DNA of 64,000 nucleotides. It comes from Streptomyces ruber (GTDB lineage: Bacteria > Actinomycetota > Actinomycetes > Streptomycetales > Streptomycetaceae). Under the pieces are notes generated by a model. The model did no database searches and was not told the origin of the DNA. It saw only the letters and a list, made by a program, of their open reading frames with translations. The translations under genes and the position numbers were made by a program. Of the stretch, positions 44,440-53,350 are shown piece by piece; the stretch's first letter is position 1; the number at the start of each line of letters is the position of its first letter. The stretch spans positions 62,001 through 126,000 of the forward strand of contig NZ_BMQK01000015.1 in NCBI RefSeq assembly GCF_014648075.1, read 5' to 3'.

Positions 44440-46610
44440 CCGTGGCCGGGCGCTGAGCCGTCCGGGGACCGGGCGTCGAGCCGTCCGGGGACCGGGCGCG
44501 AGCGCGGCCGGTCCTGGTCCGCCGCCTTCGTGTACGTCCAGGTCTCCCCGGACAGCACACGGCGCAGCCGGCCGTCCGGGAGCAGCGTGACCTCGGACGC
44601 GGCGCCGGGGGTGCAGGAGCCGGCCGGTTCGCCGACGACGACCCGCGAGGGGCCGATCCGCAACGGCCCCCCGTCGGCCGGCGCGGACGCCAGCTCGGCC
44701 TCGAACTCGCAGTGGAAGGTGCCTCCCCTCACCGTTCCGTCCACGGTGAGCGCCAGCACCGTGTCGCCGACCTCGCCCTGCCGGAAGACCAGCGTGCGGG
44801 AGCTCCGTCCGCTCGTGGCACTGTCGCTCCCCTCCCAGGAGCCGAGGTACGCGTCGGGAACGGCGCCGCCCCTGGACTCCTGAGGGGTGGGCTGCCCGGC
44901 GGAGGGCACCGTGGGCTCGGAGGCGTCCGGTTCCGGGTCGCCCGGTGCGGAGGCGTCCGGTCCCGTGGTGTCCGGCCCCGGGGCCGCGGGCGCGCTCACC
45001 GACGGATCGGCCGCGTCGTCGTCCCCGCCCGCGCCGCTCTTCATCAGCGCGTACACCGATCCGCCGGCGCCGAGCGCCACGACGAGGGCGACCGCGATGA
45101 GGGCCGCGGTGGTGCGGCTCGATCTGCCCGGGCCCTCGCCGCGCTGCTGGTGAGCGGTGGGGCCGGGGGCGTAGGCGCCGCCGTACGGGGATGCCGGGCC
45201 GAAGCCGTAGGGCGGCGGGGCCGAACCGGGACCGTACGGCGGCGTCGCACCCGCTGCCGGCTGTCCGTAACCCGCCGCCTGTCCGTACCCCTCCTGCCCG
45301 TGTCCGCTCCACCAGCCGCCGTCGTGCGCGGGGCCGTACTCGGGCGGGGGCGGCTGAGGGTGCTGCTGCGGATAGCCGTAGGCGGGGGGCGGCGGGGGGA
45401 GTGCGGGCGGAAGTGGGGGCGGGAGTGGAGGCGTCTGCGGTGCGTCCGAGACCTGGGTCGGCAACCGGTCGACGCCGGGCGGGGGTGGCGGGGGCGGAGC
45501 TCCACCGTCCTCGCCGTCCTCGCCGTCCTCGGGCGCACCGGGCGCCGCGAGTCGGCCGGGTGCACCCGACCGTCCGGACACGCCCGCCCCGTTCTCCGCC
45601 CCGCTCCCCGCCCCGTTCGCCGCACCCTTCCCCACGCCGTTCTCCGTGCCCCGCGTCTCCAGCGGATCCTCGGTGTCCAGCAACCGCACCGCGTGCCGGC
45701 CGAGTTGGGCCACCAGCGCACTCGGCAGCCACGGGTCGCGCGAGCGCCCGTCCGCGAGGGCGTCCGCCGCGCCCGTGCGCGCCAGGACCCGGTCCAGCGT
45801 GGGCCGGTCCGCGGGATCCTTGCGCAGGCAGTCCCGGACGAGGTCGGCGAGCCCCTCGGGCAGACCGGCGAGGTTCGGCTCGTCCTGCGCGATGCGGAAC
45901 ATCAGCGCGTGCACCCCGGAGTCGGCGCTTCCGAAGGGGAGGATCCCGCTCGCGGCGTACGCCAGCACGGAGCCCAGGCAGAAGACGTCGCACGCGGGCG
46001 TGAGCCGGTCCCCGCGCACCTGTTCGGGCGCCATGAAGCCGGGCGACCCGACGAGCGCCCCCGTGCGCGTCAGCCCGCCGTCGGTGACGGTCTCCAGGGC
46101 GCGGGCGATGCCGAAGTCGATGACGCGCGGACCGTCGATGGTGACCAGCACGTTGGACGGCTTGAGGTCCCGGTGGACGATTCCGGCGGCATGGATGTCC
46201 ATCAGCGCGTACGCGAGCCCGGCGGCGAGGACGCGCACCGACCGCTCGGGCAACGGCCCGTGATCGTGTCCGACGACCGTCTGGAGGCTGGGCCCCGCGA
46301 CGTACCCCGTGGCCACCCAGGGAATGACGGCCTCGGTGTCGGCGTCCAGCACCGGTGCCGTCCAGTGTCCGCCGACACGCCGTGCGGCCTGCACTTCCTG
46401 CCGGAACCGCGCCCGGAACTCCTCCTGCTCGGCGAGTTCCCGCCGTACCAGCTTCACGGCGACGGTACGGCCCCGGTCGGAGCGGGCCACGTACACCTGG
46501 CCCATCCCGCCCGCGCCCAGCCGGGCGAGCAGTCCGTACGATCCGGCCCGCCCGTGAAGCCTGTGCCCCGGAGGCACCCCCCGCGGATCCCCCGTTCCCA
46601 GGTTCTCCAT
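44376..46610 (-). CDS. Ser/Thr protein kinase (PknB/Pkn2 type), single-pass
   Basis: A 744-residue Hanks-type kinase. The kinase domain (about 20-285) has LGAGGMGQVYVARS, catalytic Lys53, HRDLKPSN with Asp148, and DFG at 165-167. A long Pro/Gly/Tyr-rich linker leads to one transmembrane helix (TTAALIAVALVVALGAGGSVY) and an extracytoplasmic domain containing YLGSWEGSDSATSGRSS. The outer domain is not a PASTA repeat. ATG 46610 follows GGAAGGTGGGG. It overlaps the converging SLATT gene by 64 bases. Confidence 0.93.
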   Translation of the reverse strand: MENLGTGDPRGVPPGHRLHGRAGSYGLLARLGAGGMGQVYVARSDRGRTVAVKLVRRELAEQEEFRARFRQEVQAARRVGGHWTAPVLDADTEAVIPWVATGYVAGPSLQTVVGHDHGPLPERSVRVLAAGLAYALMDIHAAGIVHRDLKPSNVLVTIDGPRVIDFGIARALETVTDGGLTRTGALVGSPGFMAPEQVRGDRLTPACDVFCLGSVLAYAASGILPFGSADSGVHALMFRIAQDEPNLAGLPEGLADLVRDCLRKDPADRPTLDRVLARTGAADALADGRSRDPWLPSALVAQLGRHAVRLLDTEDPLETRGTENGVGKGAANGAGSGAENGAGVSGRSGAPGRLAAPGAPEDGEDGEDGGAPPPPPPPGVDRLPTQVSDAPQTPPLPPPLPPALPPPPPAYGYPQQHPQPPPPEYGPAHDGGWWSGHGQEGYGQAAGYGQPAAGATPPYGPGSAPPPYGFGPASPYGGAYAPGPTAHQQRGEGPGRSSRTTAALIAVALVVALGAGGSVYALMKSGAGGDDDAADPSVSAPAAPGPDTTGPDASAPGDPEPDASEPTVPSAGQPTPQESRGGAVPDAYLGSWEGSDSATSGRSSRTLVFRQGEVGDTVLALTVDGTVRGGTFHCEFEAELASAPADGGPLRIGPSRVVVGEPAGSCTPGAASEVTLLPDGRLRRVLSGETWTYTKAADQDRPRSRPVPGRLDARSPDGSAPGHGHRASGGRWRGMFGRVVGGAG

Positions 46611-46957
46611 CGTCGCCCCACCTTCCCCCCGGTCCGGGTGCAACAGACAAATCGAGGATAGTCCGGTCGTACCGGGAGGCCAGGGGAACGGACGGAGTCC
46701 ACTGGTTCGTGACAGCCGCACGGTGCTCCGCGAGCAGCGAGGGAGCATCGAGGGAGCCGGAGCGAGAAGCCGGGCGGCGCTCGGCGTGTCCCGCCGACGG
46801 GCGTCCTCACGTATGGGGACAAGCTGCGAACACCTCGAAGCGACTTGTGAACGCGTAAGGTGACGTGCTCGTAGAAATGTGTGCAGAAGAATGCGCGCAG
46901 CAGAGCAGGCGCAGACAAAATCGCACGCACCCGCACGCGGAGAAAGAGGCCCCGACG
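46611..46957. other. Divergent promoter region between kinase and GntR genes
   Basis: 347 bases without a supportable gene. The part nearest the GntR gene (about 46865-46925) is relatively A-rich. No confident promoter could be assigned. Confidence 0.4.
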
Positions 46958-47677
46958 ATGGCCGGCACCGGTGGCGGCAGCCCGAGCCGCAACGGCAGTG
47001 GCACCGTGACGCGTAGCACCCTGCGGCAGCAGATCGCGGACGCGCTCCGCGACGAGGTGCTGGCCGGCCGCCTCCAGCCGGGGCAGGAGTTCACGGTCAA
47101 GGAGATCGCCGACCAGTACGGCGTCTCCGCGACCCCCGTCCGTGAGGCCCTGGTCGATCTGTCGGCGCAGGGTCTGCTGGACTCGGTGCAGCACCGCGGC
47201 TTCGAGGTGCACGCGTACTCCCTCGGCGACTACCGCGAGATGATCGACGCCCGCGGCATCGTCATCGACGGCATCTTCCGTGACAAGCGGCTCGGCGACG
47301 GCCCCGCCACGGCCGCCGTCCTCGCCGCCGTGCGCCGCCGCGGCGAGGAGGCCCGGCGGGCCGCCGCCGCCGGTGAGCTCAACATCCTCATCGGCTACGA
47401 CCTGCGCTTCTGGCGCGAGCTGAGCGATCTGTTCGGCAACCCCTATCTCGCCGACTTCCTGCACCGGCTGCGCGTACGGACCTGGGTGTGCGCCGTCCAG
47501 CACCTGCGCGGACTGTCCGATCCGCGCGGGCAGTTGTGGACCGGGTACACCGAACTCGTCGACGCCCTGGTGCGCGGCGACACCCGCACCGCCCACAAGA
47601 TCGTCGCCGGCCACAACGCCGACAGTCTGGCCCTCGTCGAGCGCCTGGCGGCCGAACGGCCGGAAGGGCGCGCCTGA
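46958..47677 (+). CDS. GntR-family regulator with FCD domain
   Basis: A 239-residue regulator. The winged HTH (about 20-90) has FTVKEIADQYGVSATPVREALVDLSAQGLL split by short loops; the C-terminal helical FCD domain (about 100-225) would bind an organic acid-like effector. FCD metal ligands are only partly evident (the family's Asp/His pattern is not fully visible). ATG 46958 follows AAAGAGG. No metabolic operon lies beside it, so the target is unknown. Confidence 0.9.
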   Translation: MAGTGGGSPSRNGSGTVTRSTLRQQIADALRDEVLAGRLQPGQEFTVKEIADQYGVSATPVREALVDLSAQGLLDSVQHRGFEVHAYSLGDYREMIDARGIVIDGIFRDKRLGDGPATAAVLAAVRRRGEEARRAAAAGELNILIGYDLRFWRELSDLFGNPYLADFLHRLRVRTWVCAVQHLRGLSDPRGQLWTGYTELVDALVRGDTRTAHKIVAGHNADSLALVERLAAERPEGRA

Positions 47678-47701
47678 CACGGTCTGACACGGTCCGATGG
47701 A

Positions 47702-47766
47702 ACCCGGCACGACAGGACCCGGTAAGACCCGGCAGGACCCGACAGGACCTGATGCGACCCGCGGGA
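47702..47766. repeat. 10-bp degenerate tandem repeat
   Basis: About six units of a CCCGRCAGGA-like decamer lie just after the GntR gene. A TACGCT box follows at 47841-47846, before the next gene. Confidence 0.7.
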
Positions 47767-47880
47767 CAAGACTGGTTCGCGGGCCTGCGGTGTGTGGGTA
47801 AGGGGTACGCACGAAGGGCGCTGAGGCGGGCCTCAGCCATTACGCTTTCTTGACCACCGTGCTACCCGAGGAGCCTCCTT

Positions 47881-48531
47881 TTGGCCTGTGACCTGTGGCT
47901 GGTCCCGCTCGTCGACGTGTTGTGCCACACCCCCGACAACCCCTTCGCCGACGAGCTCGCGCTCTACAACAAGACGCTCGGCGAGGCCGGCCTGCCTCCG
48001 GTGCCGGTGTACCAGTACATGCCGGGCCTGTCGGGTGACGTGGCCCCGGTCGCGGGCTTCGACTACGACGCGCTGCACTTCCTCCGGCGGGCCTACCTGC
48101 TCCAGGTCTGCGGGCTTCCGGTGACCCCGGTGGACGAACTGGGCGGGGACTACGAGCAGTTGCTGGAGATGTTCGAGTCGACCGCCCAGCAGTCCCACCT
48201 GGTCTGGCACTACGACCACGCGGGCGCGTACGTCCCGGTCGACTTCCCGCACCCGCTCTCCAACGACGAACTCCTCGCGGGCGGCGGCCCCCTGGGCTCC
48301 TCCCAGACGCTGCTGCGTGAACTGGAGTTCGTGGCCCCGTCGATCGGGATAGACCCGGCGAACCCCCCGGCGGCCCCCGCCGCCCCGCTCGCCCCCACGG
48401 AACTGGAGGAGCCGGCCGTCCCCGCCCCGTACGACCCCAGCCCCTTCGCCCGCGAACGGCACGTGTGGCTGGGGCTGCACGCGGCGGCCACGCGGAGTCT
48501 GGCGCAGGGGTCGATGATCGTGTTCAGCTGA
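47881..48531 (+). CDS. Conserved hypothetical protein, unknown
   Basis: A 216-residue acidic soluble protein. The first 140 residues look ordered (YNKTLGEAGLPPVPVYQYMP, then ALHFLRRAYLLQVCGLPV), then a Pro/Ala-rich linker and a short C-terminal segment FARERHVWLGLHAA. I do not recognise the family. TTG 47881 follows GAGGAG and is the only sensible start. A TACGCT box at 47841 could be its -10. Single-gene unit. Confidence 0.75.
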   Translation: MACDLWLVPLVDVLCHTPDNPFADELALYNKTLGEAGLPPVPVYQYMPGLSGDVAPVAGFDYDALHFLRRAYLLQVCGLPVTPVDELGGDYEQLLEMFESTAQQSHLVWHYDHAGAYVPVDFPHPLSNDELLAGGGPLGSSQTLLRELEFVAPSIGIDPANPPAAPAAPLAPTELEEPAVPAPYDPSPFARERHVWLGLHAAATRSLAQGSMIVFS

Positions 48532-48901
48532 GGGGTGGTCGCCGCCCCACCGACGCGCCCGAGCTCCGCCGTCGTCGCCGGCGCGTCGACATGACGGTTG
48601 GCCGGGCGCCGGTAGCCGGCCGCCCGGACCCGTACCCGGACCCATACCCGTACCCGTACCCGTACTCGTACCCGTACCCGTACCCGTACCCGAACAGCGT
48701 TCACGCCGGTGCGCTCCGACGCGCTCGCGCATTTCTCCGCCGTCCCGTGCGGGGCCCGCGCGACCACGGCTCGCGACAGCCTGCGCACGCCCGGGTCGGC
48801 TTCCCCGCCACCTGAACGGGCGGTGTGGCGCATGGTCCCTTCGGTCGAGGGGGAGTTCACGCTCCCGACCACCGTCGCGAACCGCCCTCCGGGACCGCCC
48901 A
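48532..48901. other. Intergenic region with an 11-copy hexamer repeat
   Basis: 370 bases without a supportable gene. Between 48625 and 48690 lie eleven units of CGTACC, mostly perfect, with a few changed (CGGACC, CATACC, CGTACT). On the minus strand this reads as alternating Val-Arg, a sign of a repeat rather than a gene. The rest shows nothing notable. Confidence 0.85.
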
Positions 48902-49408
48902 GTGCGCCACATCGCCCTCGCCGCCGCCGTGTTGCCGGCGGCCTGCCTCCTCGCCGTCACCGCCTGTACGGCCACCACTCCGACATCCCGCCCCGCCCCC
49001 GACGACCTCGTCAAGGCCGCGACCCAGCGCCTCACCGACGCCTGCCTCGCCGACCGGGGCTTCGTACCGCCCCGCCCCGGGCGCAGCCCGCTGCCCGCCG
49101 CCGAGCAACGGCGCGTCGCCGACGCGCTGTTCGGGGCGGGCCGGGCGGAGCTGTCGCTCAGGCTGCCCACCGGGTACGTCGTCCGCGCCCACACCGACGG
49201 CTGCCTGGCCGCGGCGCAGCGGCGGCTGTACGGCGACCAGCGGCGCTGGTTCCGGGCCTCGGTGACCGTCGGCAACCTGCGCCCCGAGGCCGCCCGTACC
49301 CACCGCACGCTCGCCGAGGTCCGCGCCGCGCACCGCACCGAGCTGGCCGACTGGGGGCGGATGCGGGCGCGGGCCGTACGGGCCGCCGGACCACTGCTCG
49401 CCAAGTGA
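48902..49408 (+). CDS. Small secreted lipoprotein, unknown
   Basis: A 168-residue protein with a signal peptide and lipobox VTAC (Cys22 lipidated). Two further cysteines lie in TDACLADRGF and TDGCLAAAQRR and could form a disulfide. The rest is Arg/Ala-rich and helical. No domain recognised. The start at GTG 48902 lacks a clear ribosome site. It is followed closely by the I36-like gene. Confidence 0.7.
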   Translation: MRHIALAAAVLPAACLLAVTACTATTPTSRPAPDDLVKAATQRLTDACLADRGFVPPRPGRSPLPAAEQRRVADALFGAGRAELSLRLPTGYVVRAHTDGCLAAAQRRLYGDQRRWFRASVTVGNLRPEAARTHRTLAEVRAAHRTELADWGRMRARAVRAAGPLLAK

Positions 49409-49458
49409 CGCAAGAGATCAAGAGATAACGAGATCAAGAGATAACGAGAGGTACCCAC

Positions 49459-49830
49459 ATGAACCGCTTCACCACCCTCATCGCCGCCGGCCTGCTCTCC
49501 GCCGGAGCCCTCCTCGCCACCTCGGCCACCGCCGAGTCGGCCGACTGCCGCAGCGGCTACTTCTGCGTGTGGACGGACGCCAATTTCGACGGGATGAAGA
49601 TCGAGCACAGCGGCGACGACCGCTGGTGGGAGGGCGACATGTCCAACGAGGACTCCTCGTGGGCCAACCACGGGGTCTCCGGCCCCGGCGTGCCCGACCA
49701 CGTCAAGGTCTACGACGGCCGGGAGCTCACCGGCGGCGTCACCCTCTGCCTGGCTCCCGGACAGGAGGTCGCCTACGACGGGGGCGCGAACGACCGGGGC
49801 AGCTCCCATACCTGGACGACGAGCTGTTGA
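49459..49830 (+). CDS. Peptidase inhibitor I36-family secreted protein
   Basis: A 123-residue secreted protein. Signal peptide 1-25 (cleavage after ATA), then DCRSGYFCVWTDANFDG, which begins a gamma-crystallin-like fold; SSWANHGV and VKVYDG are family-typical. Related Streptomyces proteins include the metalloproteinase inhibitor SMPI. A second cysteine pair closes the C-terminus. GAGAGG lies before ATG 49459. It may protect the producer or block foreign proteases; that is inference. Confidence 0.85.
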   Translation: MNRFTTLIAAGLLSAGALLATSATAESADCRSGYFCVWTDANFDGMKIEHSGDDRWWEGDMSNEDSSWANHGVSGPGVPDHVKVYDGRELTGGVTLCLAPGQEVAYDGGANDRGSSHTWTTSC

Positions 49831-50048
49831 TCTCCCACGCCACTACGCACACGGACGGCTGCTCCGTGTCCCGAGTGGCCTGCACAGAGCGAAAGCGATC
49901 CTCTGGACGGAGAGAACCTTTCCTTCGTCGCCGAAGTCGCCGAAGTCGCCGAAGTCACCCCACCGTGCTTCGACTGCACGCTCGACGCCGAGGGGTTCCA
50001 GGCTCCGGCCCCGCAGGAGCCGGAGCAGCCTGAGGGCAAGTGACCGCA
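49831..50048 (+). pseudogene. Orphan in-frame segment after the I36 gene, with 9-bp repeat
   Basis: In the same frame after the I36 stop, 71 codons remain open to a TGA at 50041-50043, with good codon bias in the second half (PPCFDCTLDAEGFQAP near the end). No ATG, GTG or TTG occurs in the frame. GTCGCCGAA is repeated three times at 49927-49953. It may be the 3' end of a gene that lost its start, or chance. Confidence 0.3.
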
Positions 50049-50090
50049 ACGGTGTGAGGGGCGCCCCGTCAGGGACGCCCCTCACACCGT
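50049..50090. terminator. Terminator downstream of purA
   Basis: Perfect 15-bp arms (50049-50063, 50076-50090), with a further CCC/GGG pairing inside the loop. It lies 33 bases past the purA stop and may act in both directions. Confidence 0.85.
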
Positions 50091-50122
50091 CGTACGACCG
50101 CCGCGCGGCCCGGGCACCGCCG

Positions 50123-51406
50123 CTAGATGAACGAGTTGATCTCGATCGTCTCGTCCCGGCCCGGACCGACACCGATCGCGGAGATCGGGGCGCCGGACAT
50201 CTCCTCCAGGGCCTTCACGTACGCCTGGGCGTTCTTCGGGAGGTCGGAGAAGGTCTTGGCCTTCGTGATGTCCTCGCTCCAGCCCGGCAGCGTCTCGTAG
50301 ACGGGCTTCGCGTGGTGGAAGTCCGTCTGGCTGTACGGGAGCTCCTCGACGCGCTTGCCGTCGATCTCGTACGCCACGCAGACCGGGATCTCCTCCCAGC
50401 CGGTCAGGACGTCGAGCTTGGTGAGGAAGAAGTCCGTCAGGCCGTTCACCCGGGTCGCGTAGCGGGCGATCACCGCGTCGAACCAGCCGCAGCGGCGGTC
50501 ACGGCCGGTGGTCACGCCCCGCTCGCCGCCGATGCGGCGCAGCGCCTCGCCGTCCTCGTCGAACAGCTCGGTCGGGAACGGGCCGGCGCCGACGCGGGTC
50601 GTGTACGCCTTCAGGATGCCGATGACGCGGCTGATCTTCGTCGGGCCGACGCCCGAGCCCGTGCAGGCACCGCCCGCGGTCGGGTTCGAGGACGTGACGA
50701 AGGGGTACGTGCCGTGGTCGATGTCCAGGAGGGTGCCCTGACCGCCTTCGAACAGGACCACCTTGTCGTCGTCGAGGGCCTGGTTCAGGACCAGGACCGT
50801 GTCGGCGACGTACGGCCTGATCTGCTCCGCGTAGCCCAGCAGCTCCTCGACCACCTGGTCGGCGGCGATGGCGCGGCGGTTGTAGAGCTTGGTGAGCAGC
50901 TGGTTCTTGACGTCGAGGGCGGCCTCGACCTTCTGCTGCAGGATCGACTCGTCGTAGAGGTCCTGTACGCGGATGCCCACACGGTTGATCTTGTCGGCGT
51001 ACGTCGGACCGATGCCGCGGCCCGTCGTGCCGATCTTGCGCTTGCCGAGGAAACGCTCCGTCACCTTGTCGACGGTGACGTTGTACGGCGTGATGATGTG
51101 GGCGTTGCCGCTGATCAGCAGCTTGGACGTGTCGACGCCGCGCTCGTTCAGACCGCTCAGCTCGGAGAGCAGGACCGAAGGGTCGACGACGACGCCGTTT
51201 CCGATGACCGGAGTGCACTCCGGGGACAGAATTCCGGAAGGGAGGAGGTGGAGGGCATACTTCTGGTCACCCACGACTACCGTGTGGCCGGCGTTGTTGC
51301 CGCCCTGGTAGCGCACCACGTAGTCCACCGATCCGCCGAGCAGGTCGGTGGCCTTTCCCTTGCCTTCGTCACCCCACTGAGCACCGAGCAGCACAAGTGC
51401 GGGCAC
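50123..51406 (-). CDS. purA: Adenylosuccinate synthetase
   Basis: A 427-residue enzyme joining IMP and aspartate with GTP to give adenylosuccinate, the first committed step to AMP. GDEGKGK (12-18) includes catalytic Asp13, and NNAGHTV holds His41, matching E. coli numbering. GPGRDETI near the end is standard. GTG 51406 follows GGAAGGGG. A strong terminator follows. Confidence 0.97.
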   Translation of the reverse strand: MPALVLLGAQWGDEGKGKATDLLGGSVDYVVRYQGGNNAGHTVVVGDQKYALHLLPSGILSPECTPVIGNGVVVDPSVLLSELSGLNERGVDTSKLLISGNAHIITPYNVTVDKVTERFLGKRKIGTTGRGIGPTYADKINRVGIRVQDLYDESILQQKVEAALDVKNQLLTKLYNRRAIAADQVVEELLGYAEQIRPYVADTVLVLNQALDDDKVVLFEGGQGTLLDIDHGTYPFVTSSNPTAGGACTGSGVGPTKISRVIGILKAYTTRVGAGPFPTELFDEDGEALRRIGGERGVTTGRDRRCGWFDAVIARYATRVNGLTDFFLTKLDVLTGWEEIPVCVAYEIDGKRVEELPYSQTDFHHAKPVYETLPGWSEDITKAKTFSDLPKNAQAYVKALEEMSGAPISAIGVGPGRDETIEINSFI

Positions 51407-51605
51407 GCGCGTACACCCCTTCCGGGCGGGGCATGTCCAACGTCAGGGGCGTACGGGGCACCCTGTGTGCCGCATACACGGTGGCCGTCCCCGGCCGTCC
51501 TTCGTCGTCGGACCCGGATGCCCCGGAATAGACGAAGCCCCTGGCTAAATGGCGCAAGGGGCTCTTGCACAAAGATGCTACCCGAGGAAGCGAGGCAGGA
51601 CCGAG

Positions 51606-52694
51606 GTGGCGACTTCCGACCAGCTCCTGGTGGTCATCGACCCCCTCGCCCGGCAGACGGACGGAGAGTCGGTACGGATCGCGAAGGACGTGCTCAGCGC
51701 GGGCGCGGCGAGTACGAAGGTCTGCCTCCCGGAGGGGCCCGAGGAGTTCGCGCGGGCGCTGGAGAGGCGCGGGTCCCGGCGGCCGGTCGTGATCGGTGAC
51801 GACCGCGCGCTGCTGCGGGCCGTCTCGTTGCTGCACCGGCAGCGCGAACTCGCCGGATGCGCGCTGTCGCTCGTACCGGTCGGCGGCGGGGCCGGGCCGG
51901 GCGCGGGCGCGGGCGCCGGTGGGGGCGCGCCGGCGGGCGAGGGGGCGGGAGGGCTGTCGCTGGCGCGTTCGCTGGGGGTGCCCACCGGTGCCGTCGCCGC
52001 GGCGCGTGCCGTACTGGACGGTGTCGAGCGGCGGCTCGACCTGCTGGTGGACGACAGTGACGGGGTGGTGCTGGGGGCGGTGGGCATTCCGTCGGCGGTG
52101 ATTCCGGCCGGTGCCGGTGGTGCCGACGCCGCTCGCTTCGGGGCTTCCGGAGCTCGTGGGTCCAAGGGGTTCGGGGCTCCTGGGGGTTCCGGGGCTGTGC
52201 CGGAGGCCGGGGGCGGGCGTACGGGTGCTCGGCCGGGAGGTCTGCGCCGTGTCGGCGGTTCCGGGACCACCCCCGGACTTCCCGGGACCTCCGGGGCTTC
52301 CGCGGGGTCCGCCGAACGTGCCTCGCGGTTGCGGGCCTGCCTGCAGCTCGTACGGACGTACACGTTCGGATCGCGTTCGCCGCGGGCCGCCGTCCAGGGG
52401 GCGGGGGCCGGGCCGGCCCGGCTGCGGGTGGAGGTCGACGGGATGCTGCTCGTCGACCTCCACCAGCCGGTGCGGTCCGTGTCGGTGACGCCGGGCGGGA
52501 ACGGGGCCGCGGAGGTCGAGGTGCGGCCGGCGTCGGCGGACGCCGAGGCCGCCCTGCTGAAGGCCGTCGGGCGGCGGGTGACCGTGTCGGGAGCGGATTT
52601 CCGGTACGCGTCGGACTCCGTCGTCGCCGGTCCGGTCCGTACCCGGACGTGGGTCGTACGGGAAGGGGCCTGGGGGCTCACACTGCCGGGGTGA
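51606..52694 (+). CDS. Diacylglycerol kinase-like protein with degenerate active site
   Basis: A 362-residue protein resembling the two-domain DAGK catalytic family (LLVVIDPLARQTDGESV start, closing TVSGADFRYASDSVVAGP). The nucleotide-binding GGDGT motif of active kinases appears replaced by VIGDDRAL, so activity is doubtful. Long Gly/Ala-rich segments (about 95-125 and 165-240) interrupt the core. GTG 51606 was chosen, with GGAAGCGAGG some 15 nt upstream. Divergent from purA, its usual neighbour. Confidence 0.7.
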   Translation: MATSDQLLVVIDPLARQTDGESVRIAKDVLSAGAASTKVCLPEGPEEFARALERRGSRRPVVIGDDRALLRAVSLLHRQRELAGCALSLVPVGGGAGPGAGAGAGGGAPAGEGAGGLSLARSLGVPTGAVAAARAVLDGVERRLDLLVDDSDGVVLGAVGIPSAVIPAGAGGADAARFGASGARGSKGFGAPGGSGAVPEAGGGRTGARPGGLRRVGGSGTTPGLPGTSGASAGSAERASRLRACLQLVRTYTFGSRSPRAAVQGAGAGPARLRVEVDGMLLVDLHQPVRSVSVTPGGNGAAEVEVRPASADAEAALLKAVGRRVTVSGADFRYASDSVVAGPVRTRTWVVREGAWGLTLPG

Positions 52695-52710
52695 AGGAGG
52701 CCTCCGGGTC

Positions 52711-53247
52711 TCAGTCCTTGTCGTCGCCGAACAGTTCCTTCCGGCGGACGCGCCAGCGTTCCATCATCTGGTTGATCTCGTCCTGCAGGAACTCGAAGAA
52801 GGCGAGCGTCTCGGCGAGCCGGCGGCCGGCCGGGGTGTCGGCGCCGAGCTGCTGGACGCCCTCGCGCAGGGCGTCCTCCCAGCCACGCAGAACGGCGTCG
52901 CGGTTGGTCACCGCCTCGTACCACTGGCCGCTGTGCACCCGGTAGCGGTCGCGGCGCGAGCCGGGTTCGCGTTCGCGTGAGACCAGGTGCTGCTGGGAGA
53001 GGTAGCGGACCGCGCCGGAGACGGCGGCGGGACTGATCCGGAGCTGCTCGCCCAGCTCGGCGGAGGTCATGACGCCGGTGTCCGAGGAGAGCAGTGCCAC
53101 GAACACGCGTGCGGGCATCCGCTGCATCCCCGCATCGGCGAGCTGGGAGGCGAACCGCTCGACGAAGCGCGACACGGCTTCGGGATCCCGGCCGGGCACC
53201 GCACCTGCGTCCGTACGGTGCACCCGGTCCGTGCTCGGCTCGCTCAC
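52711..53247 (-). CDS. GbsR/MarR-family transcription regulator
   Basis: A 178-residue winged-HTH regulator. The HTH core is MTSAELGEQLRISPAAVSGA and the wing has SREREPGSRRDRYRVHSG. A C-terminal helix (LAFFEFLQDEINQMMERWR) forms the dimer. This arrangement is common for regulators beside ABC exporters. GTG 53247 is 103 bases from the exporter start, and a perfect palindrome lies between. It likely represses both itself and the exporter until a compound is bound. Confidence 0.9.
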   Translation of the reverse strand: MSEPSTDRVHRTDAGAVPGRDPEAVSRFVERFASQLADAGMQRMPARVFVALLSSDTGVMTSAELGEQLRISPAAVSGAVRYLSQQHLVSREREPGSRRDRYRVHSGQWYEAVTNRDAVLRGWEDALREGVQQLGADTPAGRRLAETLAFFEFLQDEINQMMERWRVRRKELFGDDKD

Positions 53248-53314
53248 AAGAATCCCGTTCGTCGTCCGGTCGCTTCCCCGCCGATCCTATCGTCGATTCA
53301 TACGCTTCCTTAAC

Positions 53315-53343
53315 TTCACAAATTTGTGAAAGTACCGTACGTT
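53315..53343 (+). promoter_or_regulatory. Operator/promoter of the ABC exporter
   Basis: TTCACAAATTTGTGAA (53315-53330) is a perfect 16-bp palindrome. Its left half TTCACA also makes the -35 box of a promoter with TACGTT at 53338-53343 and a 17-nt spacer. ATG 53351 starts 7 nt after the -10, so the transcript may be leaderless. A regulator bound here would block polymerase directly. Confidence 0.75.
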
Positions 53344-53350
53344 CAGGAAC

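Noticed and set aside
47860..51586. Shared TGCTACCCGAGGA before the genes at 47881 and 51606
   Set aside because: It mostly reflects a ribosome-site-like CGAGGA preceded by a short common string; the distances to the starts differ.
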